64,000 nucleotides of DNA from Mycobacterium sp. 852013-50091_SCH5140682 (GTDB lineage: Bacteria; Actinomycetota; Actinomycetes; Mycobacteriales; Mycobacteriaceae), in NCBI RefSeq assembly GCF_001665685.1, contig NZ_LZTB01000025.1:41954-105953 (forward strand). Reading direction: 5' to 3'. The notes beneath the pieces are model-generated. The model saw nothing but the letters and a program-made list of their open reading frames with translations. It did not search any database and was not told the origin of the DNA. The position numbers and the translations under genes were made by a program. Below, piece by piece: positions 38,366 through 49,852 of this stretch; position 1 is the first letter of the stretch, and every line of letters begins with the position of its first letter.

Positions 38366-38371
38366 TAAATT
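38366..38371 (+). promoter_or_regulatory. -10 element of lipL
   Basis: TAAATT, then 7 nt, then the GTG start at 38379 without a Shine-Dalgarno: a leaderless promoter. Confidence 0.5.
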
Positions 38372-38378
38372 CGGAGTT

Positions 38379-39647
38379 GTGTCGGACAGTGACTGTCGGG
38401 GACGCAATGTCGCGCTCCCGCATGGCGTCCAGGGTGCTGCAGACGCCAATTTCGGCTGCACCGTGCGGGCCTTCTCCCAGCTCTTCCCGGGCCGCCGGTT
38501 CGGCGGCGGTGCGTTGGCGGTGTTCCAGGACGGTGAGCCCGTCGTCGACGTGTGGACCGGATTCTCCGACCGGGCGGGCACCGAGTTCTGGACAGCCGAT
38601 ACCGGCGCGATGGTGTTCTCGGCGACCAAGGGGATGGCCTCGACGGTCATCCACCGGCTGGTAGACCGCGGCCTGCTCGACTACGACACCCCGGTGTGCG
38701 CGTACTGGCCGGAGTTCGGTGAGAACGGCAAGGCCGGCATCACTGTCCGGCAGGTCATGGCGCATCGCGCCGGCCTGTCACAGCTCAACGGGGTGAGCCT
38801 GACCGAGCTGTTGAACCCCAGGCTGATGGAAGAACGCATTGCGGCCTCGCCGGTCAGTGCGGTGCTGTTCGACAAACCGGCCTACCACGCGCTGACCTAC
38901 GGTTGGCTGCTGTCCGGCCTGGCCAGGGCGGTGACGGGTCAGGGTATGCGTGATCTGATGCGTGCCGAGTTGGCCGAGCCCCTGCGCACCGACGGCCTGC
39001 ATCTGGGCAGGCCCCCGGTGGGTGCGCCCACTCGAGCGGCGCAGATTCTCGCGCCCCAGCGCCGCTGGCCCAACTACGTTTTCGACTTGCTCGCCCCCAA
39101 GCTGGCGGGGCTCGACCGATCGGGCGCCTTCGGGTCGATGTATGTACCCGGGGTGATGTCCCTGATCCGGGGAGAAACCCCATTCCTCGACAGTGAGATA
39201 CCTGCTGCCAACGGTGTCGCGACCGCGCGCGGGCTGGCCAGGATGTACGGAGCGATCGCCAACGCCGGCCGCTTCGAGGGTGTCGAATTCCTGTCTCCGC
39301 AAACCGTCGCCCGTCTCACCGGCCCGTCGGCGCTGCGGCCCGATCGCAACCTCGTCGTCCCGCTGTCCTTCCACCTCGGGTATCACTCTGTGCCGTTCGG
39401 GGTCATGCCCGGCTTCGGGCACGTCGGCATGGGCGGCTCGGTGGGATGGGCTGACCCGGCCAGTGGCCTGGCGATCGGTTTCGTGCACAACCGGCTGGTC
39501 ACGCCGATGGTGCTCGACATGACGGCGTTCGTCGCCCTCAACGCGGTCATCCGCAAGGACGTCGGGGCAGCGCGCCGCCGCGGCTATCAGCCGGTACCCG
39601 ACTTCGGTTCGGGCCCGTTCGAGCTGTCCAAGACGGCCGCCGGCTGA
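38379..39647 (+). CDS. lipL: LipL, beta-lactamase-fold serine esterase
   Basis: A 422-residue family VIII esterase. The nucleophile motif SATKG (SxxK) lies at about 86-90, a Tyr motif near the middle (YHALTYGWLLSG), and GHVGMGGSVGWADP near the C-terminus. No signal peptide is seen. It marks the left border of the accessory lipid cluster, as Rv1497 borders the variable glycolipid region in M. tuberculosis. Confidence 0.87.
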   Translation: MSDSDCRGRNVALPHGVQGAADANFGCTVRAFSQLFPGRRFGGGALAVFQDGEPVVDVWTGFSDRAGTEFWTADTGAMVFSATKGMASTVIHRLVDRGLLDYDTPVCAYWPEFGENGKAGITVRQVMAHRAGLSQLNGVSLTELLNPRLMEERIAASPVSAVLFDKPAYHALTYGWLLSGLARAVTGQGMRDLMRAELAEPLRTDGLHLGRPPVGAPTRAAQILAPQRRWPNYVFDLLAPKLAGLDRSGAFGSMYVPGVMSLIRGETPFLDSEIPAANGVATARGLARMYGAIANAGRFEGVEFLSPQTVARLTGPSALRPDRNLVVPLSFHLGYHSVPFGVMPGFGHVGMGGSVGWADPASGLAIGFVHNRLVTPMVLDMTAFVALNAVIRKDVGAARRRGYQPVPDFGSGPFELSKTAAG

Positions 39648-40726
39648 CCCGCATCCGCGGGGTCTGCTGTCCGTCGTTTTGACGATTTTGGTGGTCGGTG
39701 TAACGCGACACACCGGCCAGTGATCTATCTCACTTTCAGGTTTACCGAGCCTCGGCCGGGGATGACGTTAGCGAAGCGCCCGTGCGAGGGTCGGATTTGC
39801 CCTCCGGGTTAATTGCGGGTGACGGCCGCGGGATCCGGTATCGGGCCGGACCGATGCCATGGCGAACGCCGGCGGTGGTCGGCTCGCCCGGGCGGTCGCG
39901 CGTCGACGTGGTTGTCACTGGTCATTGCGTGCGCAACGACGGAAACAAGACTTGTCGACTGCACGGTCAGCTATCAATTAGGCAGGCATATTAAATCGCT
40001 GTTCAGTATCTGTTGCATATTTGCTCCACCACGGAATTCGAAGTTTGCGAACGGGTGAACAGCAAACTTTCTGTCGTATTCCTGGGAATCCGCTGAGTAT
40101 TGCTTAGCAATGCCTATTCGGATGCCGAGGGGTCGTGTCGTTGACAGCGGAGAGGTCATCAATTACGCGTGCGCGCCCCCTCGCGAGACGGTGGGGCATG
40201 GGACGGCAGGCGGCGGCGTCACCGTATTGTGATTCGGTAATCCACTGTGGCACAACAGAGTTAGAGGAACACCGCAGCGGATGGGGATGGCTTCCCAGCC
40301 GCCGAGCCGCGCATCATCGACTGGCCGCCGTCTTCGGTGGCGGGCATCGTGGGTGAATGTCAGCAGTTTTGCGATCCATTGTTTCCAACATTGCCCACAT
40401 ATGAAGCGCTACGCTACGCACTCGGATTGGCAACATTCCGAATGAATGCGGGATCAGGTAGCGTGCGTCGACGTTGACGCATCGAGCACTCTTATTCGGC
40501 ACTTCTCAGTTCGATCGTCGCCGGTATCGAGAGAGGTGGCCGCGTGGCTGGTAACCCCAGTTGCCCGGTTCGCCGCGATCGGAAGTGTTCGTCCGACGAT
40601 TCCGCCGGCCGGACGCCGGGCGGCGAGGTCCGGGCAGGAGCGCGACGCGTCTTCGCCCTTCGGTGTCGCAGAACTGGCGCCCGGCCCGATTTGTCTGCGT
40701 AGACGTCTTGAAAGAGGTTGAAGTTG
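39648..40726. other. Gene-free, locally AT-rich interval before the lipid cluster
   Basis: About 1.08 kb with no convincing coding sequence; the short open frames have no plausible start or composition. It holds inverted repeats: AAGTTTGC/GCAAACTT with a 13-nt loop (40041-40069), ATTGC-TTA-GCAAT (40099-40111), and TGCGTC-GACGTT-GACGCA (40464-40481). The stretches around 39960-40110 and 40365-40450 are notably AT-richer than flanking genes. It probably contains the control region of the PKS cluster and perhaps remnants of gene loss. Confidence 0.6.
40459..40481 (+). promoter_or_regulatory. Candidate promoter and operator of the PKS cluster
   Basis: A -10-like TAGCGT (40459-40464) runs into the inverted repeat TGCGTCGACGTTGACGCA (40464-40481), which would cover the transcription start. 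This would leave a leader of about 250 nt before the PKS start. Assignment is tentative. Confidence 0.3.
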
Positions 40727-43700
40727 GTGGTTGAGGCACCAGTCACTGCGGTAGCGGTCATCGGAATGGCCTGCCGTCTGCCTGGCGGTATCGATTCCCC
40801 AGAACAGATGTGGCAGGCCCTGCTACGCGGCGACGACCTTGTCACCACCGTACCGACGGATCGTTGGGACGCCGAGGAGTACTACGACCCCGAACCCGGT
40901 GTACCCGGGCGGTCGGTGTCGAAGTGGGGCGCATTCCTCGACGACGTCGCCGGATTCGACGCCGACTTCTTCGGCATCAGCGACCGCGAGGCCACGGCCA
41001 TCGATCCGCAGCACCGGCTGCTGCTGGAGACCGCGTGGGAAGCCGTCGAGCACGCCGGTATCGACCCTGCCACCCTCGCCGGATCTCTGACCGGCGTATT
41101 CATGGGCCTGACCCACGGCGACTACCAGCTGCTCGCGGCCGACGCCCACTCCATCGAGGGCCCGTACGGCTTCACAGGCAACAACTTCAGCCTCGCCTCC
41201 GGCCGCATCGCCTACCACCTCGGCGCGCACGGCCCGGCCTATTCGGTCGACTCGGCCTGCTCATCGGGTCTGCTCGCGGTGCACAACGCCTGCCGCAGCC
41301 TGCACGATGGCGAGAGTGACCTGGCGCTGGCCGGTGGCGTGTGCATCGTGCTCGAGCCGCGAAAACTCGCCTCGGGTTCGGCGCAGGGCATGTTGTCGCC
41401 GACGGGCCGCTGCCATGCCTTCGACGTCGCGGCCGACGGGTTCGTGTCCGGCGAAGCGTCCGCGGTGCTGCTGCTCAAGCGGCTGGTCGATGCCGAACGC
41501 GACGGCGACCGCATCCTGGCCGTCGTCCGCGGCACCGCCGCCAATCAGGACGGCCACACCGTCAACATCGCCACGCCGTCGCGTGACGCGCAGGTCGCGG
41601 TCTACCGGTCGGCGTTGAGCGTGGCGGGCATGGACCCCGCGACGGTCGGGTTGATCGAGGCCCACGGCACCGGAACCCCGGTCGGCGACCCCATCGAATA
41701 TGCAAGCCTGGCAACGGTTTACGGCACATCGGCGGCGTGCGCACTGGGGTCTGCCAAAACCAACTTCGGCCACAGCCAGTCGGCATCGGGCGCGGTCGGC
41801 CTGATCAAGGCCGTGCTCGCGCTGCAGCACGGCACCATTCCGCCCAACCTGCACTTCACCGAGCTTCCGGACGAGATGGCCCGCATCGAGACCGGTCTGT
41901 TCGTGCCGCAGGAGGCGACCGACTGGCCGATCTCCGATGCGCACCCGCGTCGTGCCGCGGTGTCGTCCTACGGGTTGTCCGGGACCAACGTGCACGCAGT
42001 GCTGGAACAGGCCCCGGTTGCCGCTGCTCCCGACGGCGCGGCGCCGCAGGACGCGGCGGGTTCTTCGGTGTTCACGCTGTCGGCGACCTCTGCCGATGAG
42101 CTGCGACGGACCGCGGGACGGCTGGCCGACTGGCTGACCGACCGGGTCGACGTCGATATCGCCGATCTGGCCTACACGCTGGCGCGCCGCCGGGCACACC
42201 GGTCGGTGCGTACCTCGGTGCTCGCTGCAGACCGACCCGGTCTCATCGCCGGACTACGTGAGATGGCCGACGGCGAGATGCCGTATGAGCCCGCTGTCGG
42301 GCAGGGTGATCGCGGACCGGTCTGGGTGTTCTCGGGGCAGGGCTCGCAGTGGGCGGGGATGGGCGCCGGACTTCTGACCTCCGAGCCGGCGTTCGCCGCG
42401 GCCGTCGCCGAGCTCGAACCCCTCATCGCCCGGGAATCCGGGTTCTCCGTGACCGAGGCCATGACGGCAGCCGACGTGGTGACCGGCATCGACCGGGTGC
42501 AGCCCACGGTGTTCGCGGTCCAGATCGCCTTGGCGGCGACCCTGCGGGCTCGCGGCGTTGAGCCGGGCGCCGTCGTCGGACACTCGATGGGTGAGGTCGC
42601 CGCCGCGGTCGTGTCCGGGGTGCTGTCGCTCGGCGACGGTGTGAAGGTGATCTGCCGGCGTTCGCGGTTGATGGCGACCATCGCCGGTACCGGCGCGATG
42701 GCATCGGTGGAGCTGCCTGCCCAGCAGGTGCTTTCGGAACTGGCCGCGCGCGGTGTCAACGACGTGGTCCTGGCCGTGGTGGCGTCGCCCAAGTCAACAG
42801 TGGTCGGTGGCGCGAAGGAGTCGATCCGGGCGCTCGTCGCCGAGTGGGAGAGCCGCGACATCATGGCCCGCGAGGTGGCCGTCGACGTCGCGTCCCACAC
42901 GCCACAGGTCGACCCGATCCTCGACGAGCTCGCCGACGAGCTCGCCGATCTGGATCCCGCCGAACCGACCATCCCGTACTACTCGGCCACCCTCTACGAC
43001 CCGAGGGACCTGGCCGACTGGGACGCCGACTACTGGGTGGACAACCTGCGGCACACGGTCCGCTTCGCCGCGGCGGTGCAGGCCGCCCTTGAGGACGGCT
43101 TCCGGGTGTTCACCGAGCTCGCACCGCATCCGCTGCTGACGCACGCCGTCGATCAGACCGCCCGTGCGCTCGACATCCCGCACGTCGTCCTGGCCGGCCT
43201 GCGCCGCGACCAGGAGCTGCCCAACGGCCTCTTGCCGGTGGTGGCCGACGTGCATGCCGCGGGTGCCCGCGTCGACTTCTCGGCGCTCTACCCGCAGGGT
43301 CGGCTTGTGGACGCGCCTTTGCCCACCTGGACACGGCGGCACCTGATCCTCACCCGCGACCCCAATGAGCTCGCACCCGGCGGAGCCGTGCTGGCAGTGC
43401 ATCCGCTGCTCGGTGCCCACGTGCGACTCGCCGAAGAGCCCGAACGCCACGTCTGGCAAGCCGATGTCGGCACCGCGACCCAGCCGTGGCTGGGCGATCA
43501 CCAGGTGCACAACGTGGCCGCGCTTCCCGGTGCCGCCTATTGCGAGATGGCGCTGGCTGCAGCTCGTGCTGTGCTCGGCGACGAGGCCGAGGTGCACGAC
43601 ATCACGTTCGACCAGATGCTGCTGCTCGAGGAGCAGACGCTGGTGTCGGCGACCGCCACGGTGAGCGGACCCGAAAACGCCGATTTCGCGGTGGAGACGC

Positions 43701-46700
43701 TGCAGCAGGGTGAGCTGGTGCGGCGTTGCGGCGCCCGCCTGCGTTCCGCCGGCAGCGCGGCGACTACGCCGTCCTACGACCTCGACGCGTTGTTCGCCGC
43801 CCACCCGCAGCGGGTCGATGGCTCCGAGATGCGTGCGGGCTACAGCGACCGCGGCATCCAGTACGGCCCAGCCTTCTCCGGCCTGGTTGCAGCGTATATC
43901 GCTGCGCCGCAGGAAAATTCGGTGCTCGCCGAAGTGGCGCTGCCGGGTTCGATCCGGTCGCAGCAGGGCGTGTACGGCATTCACCCTGCGCTGCTGGACG
44001 CCTGCTTCCAAGCCGTCGGAGCGCATCCACACCTGCGCGAGGACCGCACCGGCACGTTGATGCTGCCGCTCGGGGTGCGCCGCCTGCAGGCACACGGGTC
44101 GACGCGCAATGTGCGCTATTGCCTCGCCCGGATCGTCGAAACTTCCCCGACGGGTGTGACGGTCGACCTCGATCTGCTCGACGAGCAGGGCGCGGTGCTG
44201 CTGGCGGTCGCCGGACTGCACCTCGGCACCGGGGTGTCGGCGAGTGGGCAGCGTGAGCGCACCCTCAACGAACGCCTGCTGGCCGTCGAATGGCGGGCCC
44301 AGGAGCTGCCCGACGAGGACTTCAGCGATCCGGGACGCTGGCTGCTGATCAGCACCTCCGACGCCGCCGACCTGATGGCCACCAAGCTCGCCGATGCGCT
44401 CAAGACCCACGACGTCGACGTCACCACCATGGCGTGGCCGCAGCACTCCGATCACGCGGCCCGCGCGGAGCGGCTGCGCGAACACCTCGCGGCTCGTCTG
44501 TTCAGCGACGTGCTCGTGGTGACCGCGCCGCGCAGCGGCGCCACCGACGAACAGTCCGGTGTCCGCGGCGGCGACACCGTGCGCCACCTCGTGCACATCG
44601 CGCGTGAGCTGCCCGAGGTGCACGGGGAGCCGCCGCGCCTGCACGTGCTGACCCGCAACGCGCAGCCGGTGCTGGCCGAGGACGCGGTCAACCTGGAAGA
44701 GGCGGGGCTGCGTGGCCTGATCCGGGTGATCGGCATGGAGCATCCGCGGTTGAAGGCCAGCCAGATCGACGTCGACGACTACACCGACGCCGCCCGGGTG
44801 GTGGCCCAACTGGTGTCCGGGTCCGACGAGGACGAGACCGCCTGGCGCGGCGGCGATTGGTATGTAGCACGGCTGGTTCCGGGCCCGCTGCGGCCCGAGG
44901 AACGCCGCACCACCGTGGTGAACCCCGCGCGGGAGGGCATGCGGCTGCAGATCCGCACGCCGGGTGACATCCAGTCGCTGGAACTCGCCGCGTTCGAGCG
45001 GGTGGCGCCGGGCCCCGGACAGATCGAGGTCTCGGTCACCGCATCCAACCTGAACTTCGCCGACGTGCTCGTGGCGTTCGGCCGGTACCCGAGCTTCGAG
45101 GGTCGCCTGCCCAAGCTCGGCGCCGACTTCTCCGGTGTGGTCACGGCGGTGGGCGCGGGTGTGGTGAACCATCAGGTCGGGGACCGCGTAGGCGGTATCT
45201 CCGCAGACGGGGCGTGGTCGACGTTCGTCACCTGCGATGCCAATCTCGCTGTGACACTTCCGCCCAGCGTGCCGATGAACCGGGCGGCGGCCGTGCCCAG
45301 CGCGCACGCGACCGCGTGGTACGGCCTGTATGACCTGGCGAGGATGTCGGCCGGCGACAAGGTGCTCATCCACTCCGCGACGGGTGGGGTGGGGCTTGCG
45401 GCCATCGCGATGGCGCGGGCCGCCGGCGCCGAGATCTACGCCACCGCGGGCAGTGAATCCCGTCGGAACCTGTTGCGCGACATGGGTATCGAACATGTCT
45501 ACGATTCGCGCAGCATCGCCTTCGCCGAGCAGATCCGCCGGGACACCGACGGCTACGGCGTGGACATCGTGCTCAACTCGCTCACCGGTGCGGCCCAGCG
45601 GGCCGGTCTGGAACTGCTGTCCTTCGGCGGCCGGTTCGTCGAGATCGGCAAGCGCGACATCTACGGCGATACCCGGATGGGGCTGTTCCCGTTCCGCCGC
45701 AATCTGTCGTTCTACGCCGTCGACCTGGCCCTGCTGGCGCTGACCGAGCCCGACACCGTGCACCGGCTGCTGGAGGTCTGCTACCACCGGATCGCCGATG
45801 GCACCCTGCCGTTGCCGCAGACCACGCACTACCCGCTGCAGGACGGCGCCACCGCCATCCGCGTCATGGGCGCCGCTGAGCACACCGGCAAGCTGGTGCT
45901 CGACATCCCGCACGGCGGCCAGATCTCGGCCGTGGTGCCACCGGAGGAAGCGCCGGTGTTCCAGCGTGACGGCGCCTACGTGATCACGGGCGGCCTGGGC
46001 GGACTCGGGTTGTTCCTCGCCGAGACACTGGCGAGCGCCGGCTGCGGGCGGATCGTGCTCAACGGTCGGTCCGCGCCGACACCCGAAGCGCAAGCCGTGG
46101 TCGACCGGATCCGCAGGGGCGGCACCGAGATCGCCGTCGAACTCGGTGACATCGCCGAACCCGCCGTCGCCGTACGCCTCGTCGAGGCGGCCTGCGCCAC
46201 CGGTCTGCCGTTGCGCGGTGTGCTGCACGGTGCTGCGGTCGTCGAAGATGCCGTGCTCGCCAACATCACCGACGAACTCGTCGAAAGAGACTGGGCGCCA
46301 AAGGTTTACGGGGCGTGGAACCTGCATCAGGCCACCCGCAAACAGTCGCTGGACTGGTTCTGCTCGTTCTCGTCGGCAGCAGCGCTGGTCGGCTCGCCCG
46401 GTCAGGGCGCCTACGCCGCGGCCAACAGCTGGCTGGACGCCTTCACGCACTGGCGGCGCAGCCAGGGCTTGCCCGCGCTCGCGATCGCGTGGGGACCGTG
46501 GGCGGAGATCGGTCGCGGCACGGGCCTGGCCGAGAACTCGGGAACCGCGATCTCGCCCGATGAGGGCGCCCACGCGTTCGCCACGCTGCTGCGCCACGAC
46601 CGCGCCTACAGCGGTTACGCGCCAGTGGTGGGAACCCCGTGGCTCGAGGCGTTCGCACAGAACAGCCGGTTCGCCGAGGCGTTCCGGTCCGCGGGGGGCA

Positions 46701-47002
46701 ACCGGGGCGGCGGCAGCGCCTTCCTCGCCGAGTTGCACGCGTTGCCGCATGAGGAATGGCAGGCGCGGATGCGCCGGATGATCGCCGAGCAGATCGGGCT
46801 GATCCTGCGCCGGGCGGTCGATCCGGACCGACCGCTGGCCGAGTACGGCCTCGACTCACTGGGCACGCTGGAGGTACGTACCCGGATCGAGGCGGAAACC
46901 GGAATCCGCATCGGCGCAACGGATATCAGCACTGTCCGCGTTCTCGCCGAGCGGCTGTGCGACGCCTTGGCCCCTGAGTCGCCCGTAGCGGTTTCGTCGT
47001 GA
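40727..47002 (+). CDS. Type I polyketide synthase, mycocerosic acid synthase (Pks5/MAS) type
   Basis: About 2091 residues, fully reducing iterative PKS. Order: KS (Cys C178 in DSACSSG, His in EAHGTGTP and NFGHSQS), AT (S620 in GHSMGE), DH (H925), ER ([14 protein letters not shown] near 1550), KR ([12 protein letters not shown] near 1755), ACP (S2044 in GLDSLG). The AT carries VASH around H724 where methylmalonyl-specific ATs have YASH, so methyl-branched chains are expected. No thioesterase, as in MAS, where a Pap acyltransferase offloads the product. GTG 40727 or TTG 40724; AAAGAGG precedes both. Confidence 0.9.
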   Translation: MVEAPVTAVAVIGMACRLPGGIDSPEQMWQALLRGDDLVTTVPTDRWDAEEYYDPEPGVPGRSVSKWGAFLDDVAGFDADFFGISDREATAIDPQHRLLLETAWEAVEHAGIDPATLAGSLTGVFMGLTHGDYQLLAADAHSIEGPYGFTGNNFSLASGRIAYHLGAHGPAYSVDSACSSGLLAVHNACRSLHDGESDLALAGGVCIVLEPRKLASGSAQGMLSPTGRCHAFDVAADGFVSGEASAVLLLKRLVDAERDGDRILAVVRGTAANQDGHTVNIATPSRDAQVAVYRSALSVAGMDPATVGLIEAHGTGTPVGDPIEYASLATVYGTSAACALGSAKTNFGHSQSASGAVGLIKAVLALQHGTIPPNLHFTELPDEMARIETGLFVPQEATDWPISDAHPRRAAVSSYGLSGTNVHAVLEQAPVAAAPDGAAPQDAAGSSVFTLSATSADELRRTAGRLADWLTDRVDVDIADLAYTLARRRAHRSVRTSVLAADRPGLIAGLREMADGEMPYEPAVGQGDRGPVWVFSGQGSQWAGMGAGLLTSEPAFAAAVAELEPLIARESGFSVTEAMTAADVVTGIDRVQPTVFAVQIALAATLRARGVEPGAVVGHSMGEVAAAVVSGVLSLGDGVKVICRRSRLMATIAGTGAMASVELPAQQVLSELAARGVNDVVLAVVASPKSTVVGGAKESIRALVAEWESRDIMAREVAVDVASHTPQVDPILDELADELADLDPAEPTIPYYSATLYDPRDLADWDADYWVDNLRHTVRFAAAVQAALEDGFRVFTELAPHPLLTHAVDQTARALDIPHVVLAGLRRDQELPNGLLPVVADVHAAGARVDFSALYPQGRLVDAPLPTWTRRHLILTRDPNELAPGGAVLAVHPLLGAHVRLAEEPERHVWQADVGTATQPWLGDHQVHNVAALPGAAYCEMALAAARAVLGDEAEVHDITFDQMLLLEEQTLVSATATVSGPENADFAVETLQQGELVRRCGARLRSAGSAATTPSYDLDALFAAHPQRVDGSEMRAGYSDRGIQYGPAFSGLVAAYIAAPQENSVLAEVALPGSIRSQQGVYGIHPALLDACFQAVGAHPHLREDRTGTLMLPLGVRRLQAHGSTRNVRYCLARIVETSPTGVTVDLDLLDEQGAVLLAVAGLHLGTGVSASGQRERTLNERLLAVEWRAQELPDEDFSDPGRWLLISTSDAADLMATKLADALKTHDVDVTTMAWPQHSDHAARAERLREHLAARLFSDVLVVTAPRSGATDEQSGVRGGDTVRHLVHIARELPEVHGEPPRLHVLTRNAQPVLAEDAVNLEEAGLRGLIRVIGMEHPRLKASQIDVDDYTDAARVVAQLVSGSDEDETAWRGGDWYVARLVPGPLRPEERRTTVVNPAREGMRLQIRTPGDIQSLELAAFERVAPGPGQIEVSVTASNLNFADVLVAFGRYPSFEGRLPKLGADFSGVVTAVGAGVVNHQVGDRVGGISADGAWSTFVTCDANLAVTLPPSVPMNRAAAVPSAHATAWYGLYDLARMSAGDKVLIHSATGGVGLAAIAMARAAGAEIYATAGSESRRNLLRDMGIEHVYDSRSIAFAEQIRRDTDGYGVDIVLNSLTGAAQRAGLELLSFGGRFVEIGKRDIYGDTRMGLFPFRRNLSFYAVDLALLALTEPDTVHRLLEVCYHRIADGTLPLPQTTHYPLQDGATAIRVMGAAEHTGKLVLDIPHGGQISAVVPPEEAPVFQRDGAYVITGGLGGLGLFLAETLASAGCGRIVLNGRSAPTPEAQAVVDRIRRGGTEIAVELGDIAEPAVAVRLVEAACATGLPLRGVLHGAAVVEDAVLANITDELVERDWAPKVYGAWNLHQATRKQSLDWFCSFSSAAALVGSPGQGAYAAANSWLDAFTHWRRSQGLPALAIAWGPWAEIGRGTGLAENSGTAISPDEGAHAFATLLRHDRAYSGYAPVVGTPWLEAFAQNSRFAEAFRSAGGNRGGGSAFLAELHALPHEEWQARMRRMIAEQIGLILRRAVDPDRPLAEYGLDSLGTLEVRTRIEAETGIRIGATDISTVRVLAERLCDALAPESPVAVSS

Positions 47003-47063
47003 TGGCGGCTGCCGCAGGGTCACGCACACCGTCCAGCGCTGTCGTCGAGGCAGGAGATGTCCC

Positions 47064-48503
47064 GTGGTTGCGATGAAGCCGATCCACGACTGGGCCGGTG
47101 AACCCGGCGAGCTGGTGTCATGGCACCCGTCGCGGGCCTCGGTGGCCAAGGTTCGCGAGGCCCCGGTCAGCGACGTGCCGGTCAGCTACCAGCAGGAACA
47201 ACATCTGCTGGCATACCGCAAGCACCGGACGCACGGTACCGACATGGCCCGGCTCAACATCCCGGCATGGGACATACCCGGCCGCTGCGATATTCGCGCG
47301 ATGACGCATGTCATCAACGCGTACCTGCGCCGGCATGACACGTTCCACAGCTGGTTCGAGTACACCGACGACCATCGCATCCTCCGGCACAAGGTGGCCA
47401 ACCCGCGCGACATCAAGTTCGTGCCGACCCAGCACGGTGAGATGTCGGCGAGCCAGTGGTGCGACCACATCCTGGGCACTCCGGATCCGTGGCAGTGGGA
47501 CTGCTTCCACTTCGGAATCATCCAGCGCCCCGGACATTTCACGATGTACATCAGCGTCGACCACGTCCATACCGATGCCATGTTCATGGGTTTGGCGTTC
47601 GTCGAGATCCACATGATGTACCAAGCGCTGGTACACGGGGCTGCGCCGCTGCAGCTGCCGGAGGCCGGCAGCTACGACCGGTACTGCCTGCAGCAACGGG
47701 AGTTCACCGCGGCCCTCGACAGGGACTCCCCGGAGATCCGCGACTGGATGAGCTTCCTGGAGGCCAATGACGGGACGCTGCCCCGCTTTCCGTTGCCCCT
47801 GGGAGATCCGTCGTTGCCCTGCACGGGGGACGTCGTCACCGTGGAGTTGCTCGACAAGGAGCAGAGTGACTGCTTCGAGTCGGCCTGCATGGCAGCAGGC
47901 GCGCGCTTCAGCGGTGGGGTCTTCGCCTGCGGGGCACTGGCCCAGTACGCGTTGACCGGTGCCGAGACCTACAGCGTCATCACTCCCACCACCACTCGCC
48001 GCACCGAGGCCGAGTTCATGACGACGGGCTGGTTCACCGGGCTGGTCCCCATCACGGTGCCGGTGTCGACGGCGTCGTTCGCGGCGACGGCCCGTGCCGC
48101 GCAGTGCTCGTTCGACGGCGGCATGGATCTGGCGCATGTCCCGTTCGAGCGGGTGCTCGAATTGGCCGATCCGCAGAGCGGCATCCGGCCTCCCGATCCC
48201 GGCGTCCCGATGCTGTCGTATCTGGATGCCGGTCTGCTCTCGCCCGGCGTGATCGGCGAGTGGCAACGCCTGGGGGGCACCATCTACAGCGATTCCCGGT
48301 CGGCGTACCAGGTCGGCATGTGGGTCAACCGGGTCGAAGACCGGACCACGGTCACCGCAGCGTTCCCGAGCAATCCGATCGCCCGGGAATCGGTGCTGCG
48401 CTATCTCGATGCGATGAAGGCGGCCTACCTGCGGGTGATCGAGGGCCACGACGCGGTACGACCGTTCGCCGACGTCGACGACTTCGACCTGAAAACAGCG
48501 TGA
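47064..48503 (+). CDS. PapA-like polyketide-associated acyltransferase
   Basis: A 479-residue condensation-fold acyltransferase of the PapA1/A2/A3 kind, which transfers acyl chains from PKS or CoA to trehalose or another polyol. The catalytic motif HxxxD is H167-V-H-T-D171 followed by Ala rather than the usual Gly (DHVHTDA). GTG 47064 is used, since AGGAG ends 7 nt before it. It directly follows the PKS, where the acyl-offloading enzyme is expected. Confidence 0.85.
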   Translation: MVAMKPIHDWAGEPGELVSWHPSRASVAKVREAPVSDVPVSYQQEQHLLAYRKHRTHGTDMARLNIPAWDIPGRCDIRAMTHVINAYLRRHDTFHSWFEYTDDHRILRHKVANPRDIKFVPTQHGEMSASQWCDHILGTPDPWQWDCFHFGIIQRPGHFTMYISVDHVHTDAMFMGLAFVEIHMMYQALVHGAAPLQLPEAGSYDRYCLQQREFTAALDRDSPEIRDWMSFLEANDGTLPRFPLPLGDPSLPCTGDVVTVELLDKEQSDCFESACMAAGARFSGGVFACGALAQYALTGAETYSVITPTTTRRTEAEFMTTGWFTGLVPITVPVSTASFAATARAAQCSFDGGMDLAHVPFERVLELADPQSGIRPPDPGVPMLSYLDAGLLSPGVIGEWQRLGGTIYSDSRSAYQVGMWVNRVEDRTTVTAAFPSNPIARESVLRYLDAMKAAYLRVIEGHDAVRPFADVDDFDLKTA

Positions 48504-48505
48504 GC

Positions 48506-49846
48506 ATGGCAGACAACCGGCTCGAGTTCACCGACCAGGCCATGTTTTTGGGCTTGCGCGCCACCGGCCAGGAAGCCGTCATGCAGTGCGTGTGGATCTA
48601 CGAACGCCCGGTCGACTACGACGGCCTCCGGCGGTTCCACGCGGGTATGGGCCACGGGCTGTTCGGCAGGCGAATCGAGCGCTCGCCGTTGCCTTTCGGT
48701 AGACACCGCTGGGTCTCCACACCGGGCCCCCAGTCCGGGCTGGACATCGCCGAACCACGTGACCGCGCGGAACTGGGCCGCTGGGTGGACGAGCGGGCGG
48801 CGCTGCCGCTGGATCCCGAGCATGGTCCCGGGTGGCACATGGGTGTGCTGCCGATGAGCGACGGCTCGACCGCGATCAGCCTGGTGGGCTCGCATTGCCT
48901 GGGCGACGGCGGCGGCGGAATCCTCACGATCTTGGACGCGGTGTACGGCAACAAGACCGACTTCGGTCATCCGCCGCCCGGGTCTCGCACCCGGCCGCGG
49001 GCCATCGGGGCGGACCTGCGCGGCACGCTGCGTGGCGTGCCCGAGGTGACCCGCACGGTGCGCGCTGCAGTCGCGCTCGCCCGGCGCAGGCGCGACGATA
49101 TCGCCCGGTCCGATGCGGCGCGCCCGCGTGTGCTCACGGGTGCAGACGACCGCGTCTTCATGCCCGCGGTCACGGCATACATCAATCACGAGGATTGGAA
49201 TCTCCGCGCGAAAACGCTTGGCGGCAACAGCTATTCGCTGGTCGCGGGGTTCGCGGCGAAGCTCGCGGAGTCGATCGGGCGGGTGCGTGCCGACGACGGT
49301 CTTGTGACGCTGAACATCCCGCAGAACGATCGCACCCTCGACAACGACACCCGCGCCAACGCGGTCCGACTCGTCAACGTCGCGGTCGACCCGAGAGGGG
49401 TGACGGCCGATCTGACCGGGGCCCGCACGGCCATCAAGCAGGCGATCGCCGCGGCCCGCGACACACCCGACGAAACGCTGGTGCTGCTGCCGCTGACCCC
49501 GTTCATCCCGAAGCGCGTGGTGCGCAAGATGGCGGATGTGGTGTTCGGGTTTGCGGCCGACCTGCCGGTGTCCTGCTCCAACATGGGCGATGTCCCGTCC
49601 GCACTGGCGATGGCCGACGGTACGGAGGCCGACTACCTGTACTTCCGCGGTGTGGACCGGTACGCCACCCGCCAGGCCATCGAGCAGCGCTGCGGCCTGC
49701 TCACGGTGGTTGCCTGCGGCGTGGGCGGCACCATCTCGCTGAGCGTCGTCGGTTACCAACCGGGCGCGGCGAACTCCACGCCGTGGCTGCACCGCTTGGT
49801 CGGCGAAACCCTCGCGGCGTTCGAACTCACCGGCAAGATCGAGTAG
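48506..49846 (+). CDS. Condensation-fold (WS/DGAT-like) acyltransferase, paralogue 1
   Basis: A 446-residue HxxxDG acyltransferase: H130-C-L-G-D134-G in VGSHCLGDGGGG. Internal blocks resemble wax-ester/DGAT enzymes (NSYSLVAGFAAKLAE, LPVSCSNMGDVPSA). It is a tandem paralogue of the next gene, sharing GLFGRRIERSPLPFGR and much of the rest. ATG lies 2 bp after the preceding stop. It may place a second acyl chain on the same lipid. Confidence 0.82.
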   Translation: MADNRLEFTDQAMFLGLRATGQEAVMQCVWIYERPVDYDGLRRFHAGMGHGLFGRRIERSPLPFGRHRWVSTPGPQSGLDIAEPRDRAELGRWVDERAALPLDPEHGPGWHMGVLPMSDGSTAISLVGSHCLGDGGGGILTILDAVYGNKTDFGHPPPGSRTRPRAIGADLRGTLRGVPEVTRTVRAAVALARRRRDDIARSDAARPRVLTGADDRVFMPAVTAYINHEDWNLRAKTLGGNSYSLVAGFAAKLAESIGRVRADDGLVTLNIPQNDRTLDNDTRANAVRLVNVAVDPRGVTADLTGARTAIKQAIAAARDTPDETLVLLPLTPFIPKRVVRKMADVVFGFAADLPVSCSNMGDVPSALAMADGTEADYLYFRGVDRYATRQAIEQRCGLLTVVACGVGGTISLSVVGYQPGAANSTPWLHRLVGETLAAFELTGKIE

Positions 49847-49852
49847 GCCCCG

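Noticed and set aside
39782..40721. Small open frames of 60-91 codons in the pre-cluster gap
   Set aside because: They overlap in different frames, lack Shine-Dalgarno or -10 spacing and have no recognisable composition or motif.
42794..46750. A 1318-residue minus-strand open frame opposite the PKS
   Set aside because: It is a GC-rich shadow of the PKS third-position bias; the plus-strand frame has all PKS motifs in order.
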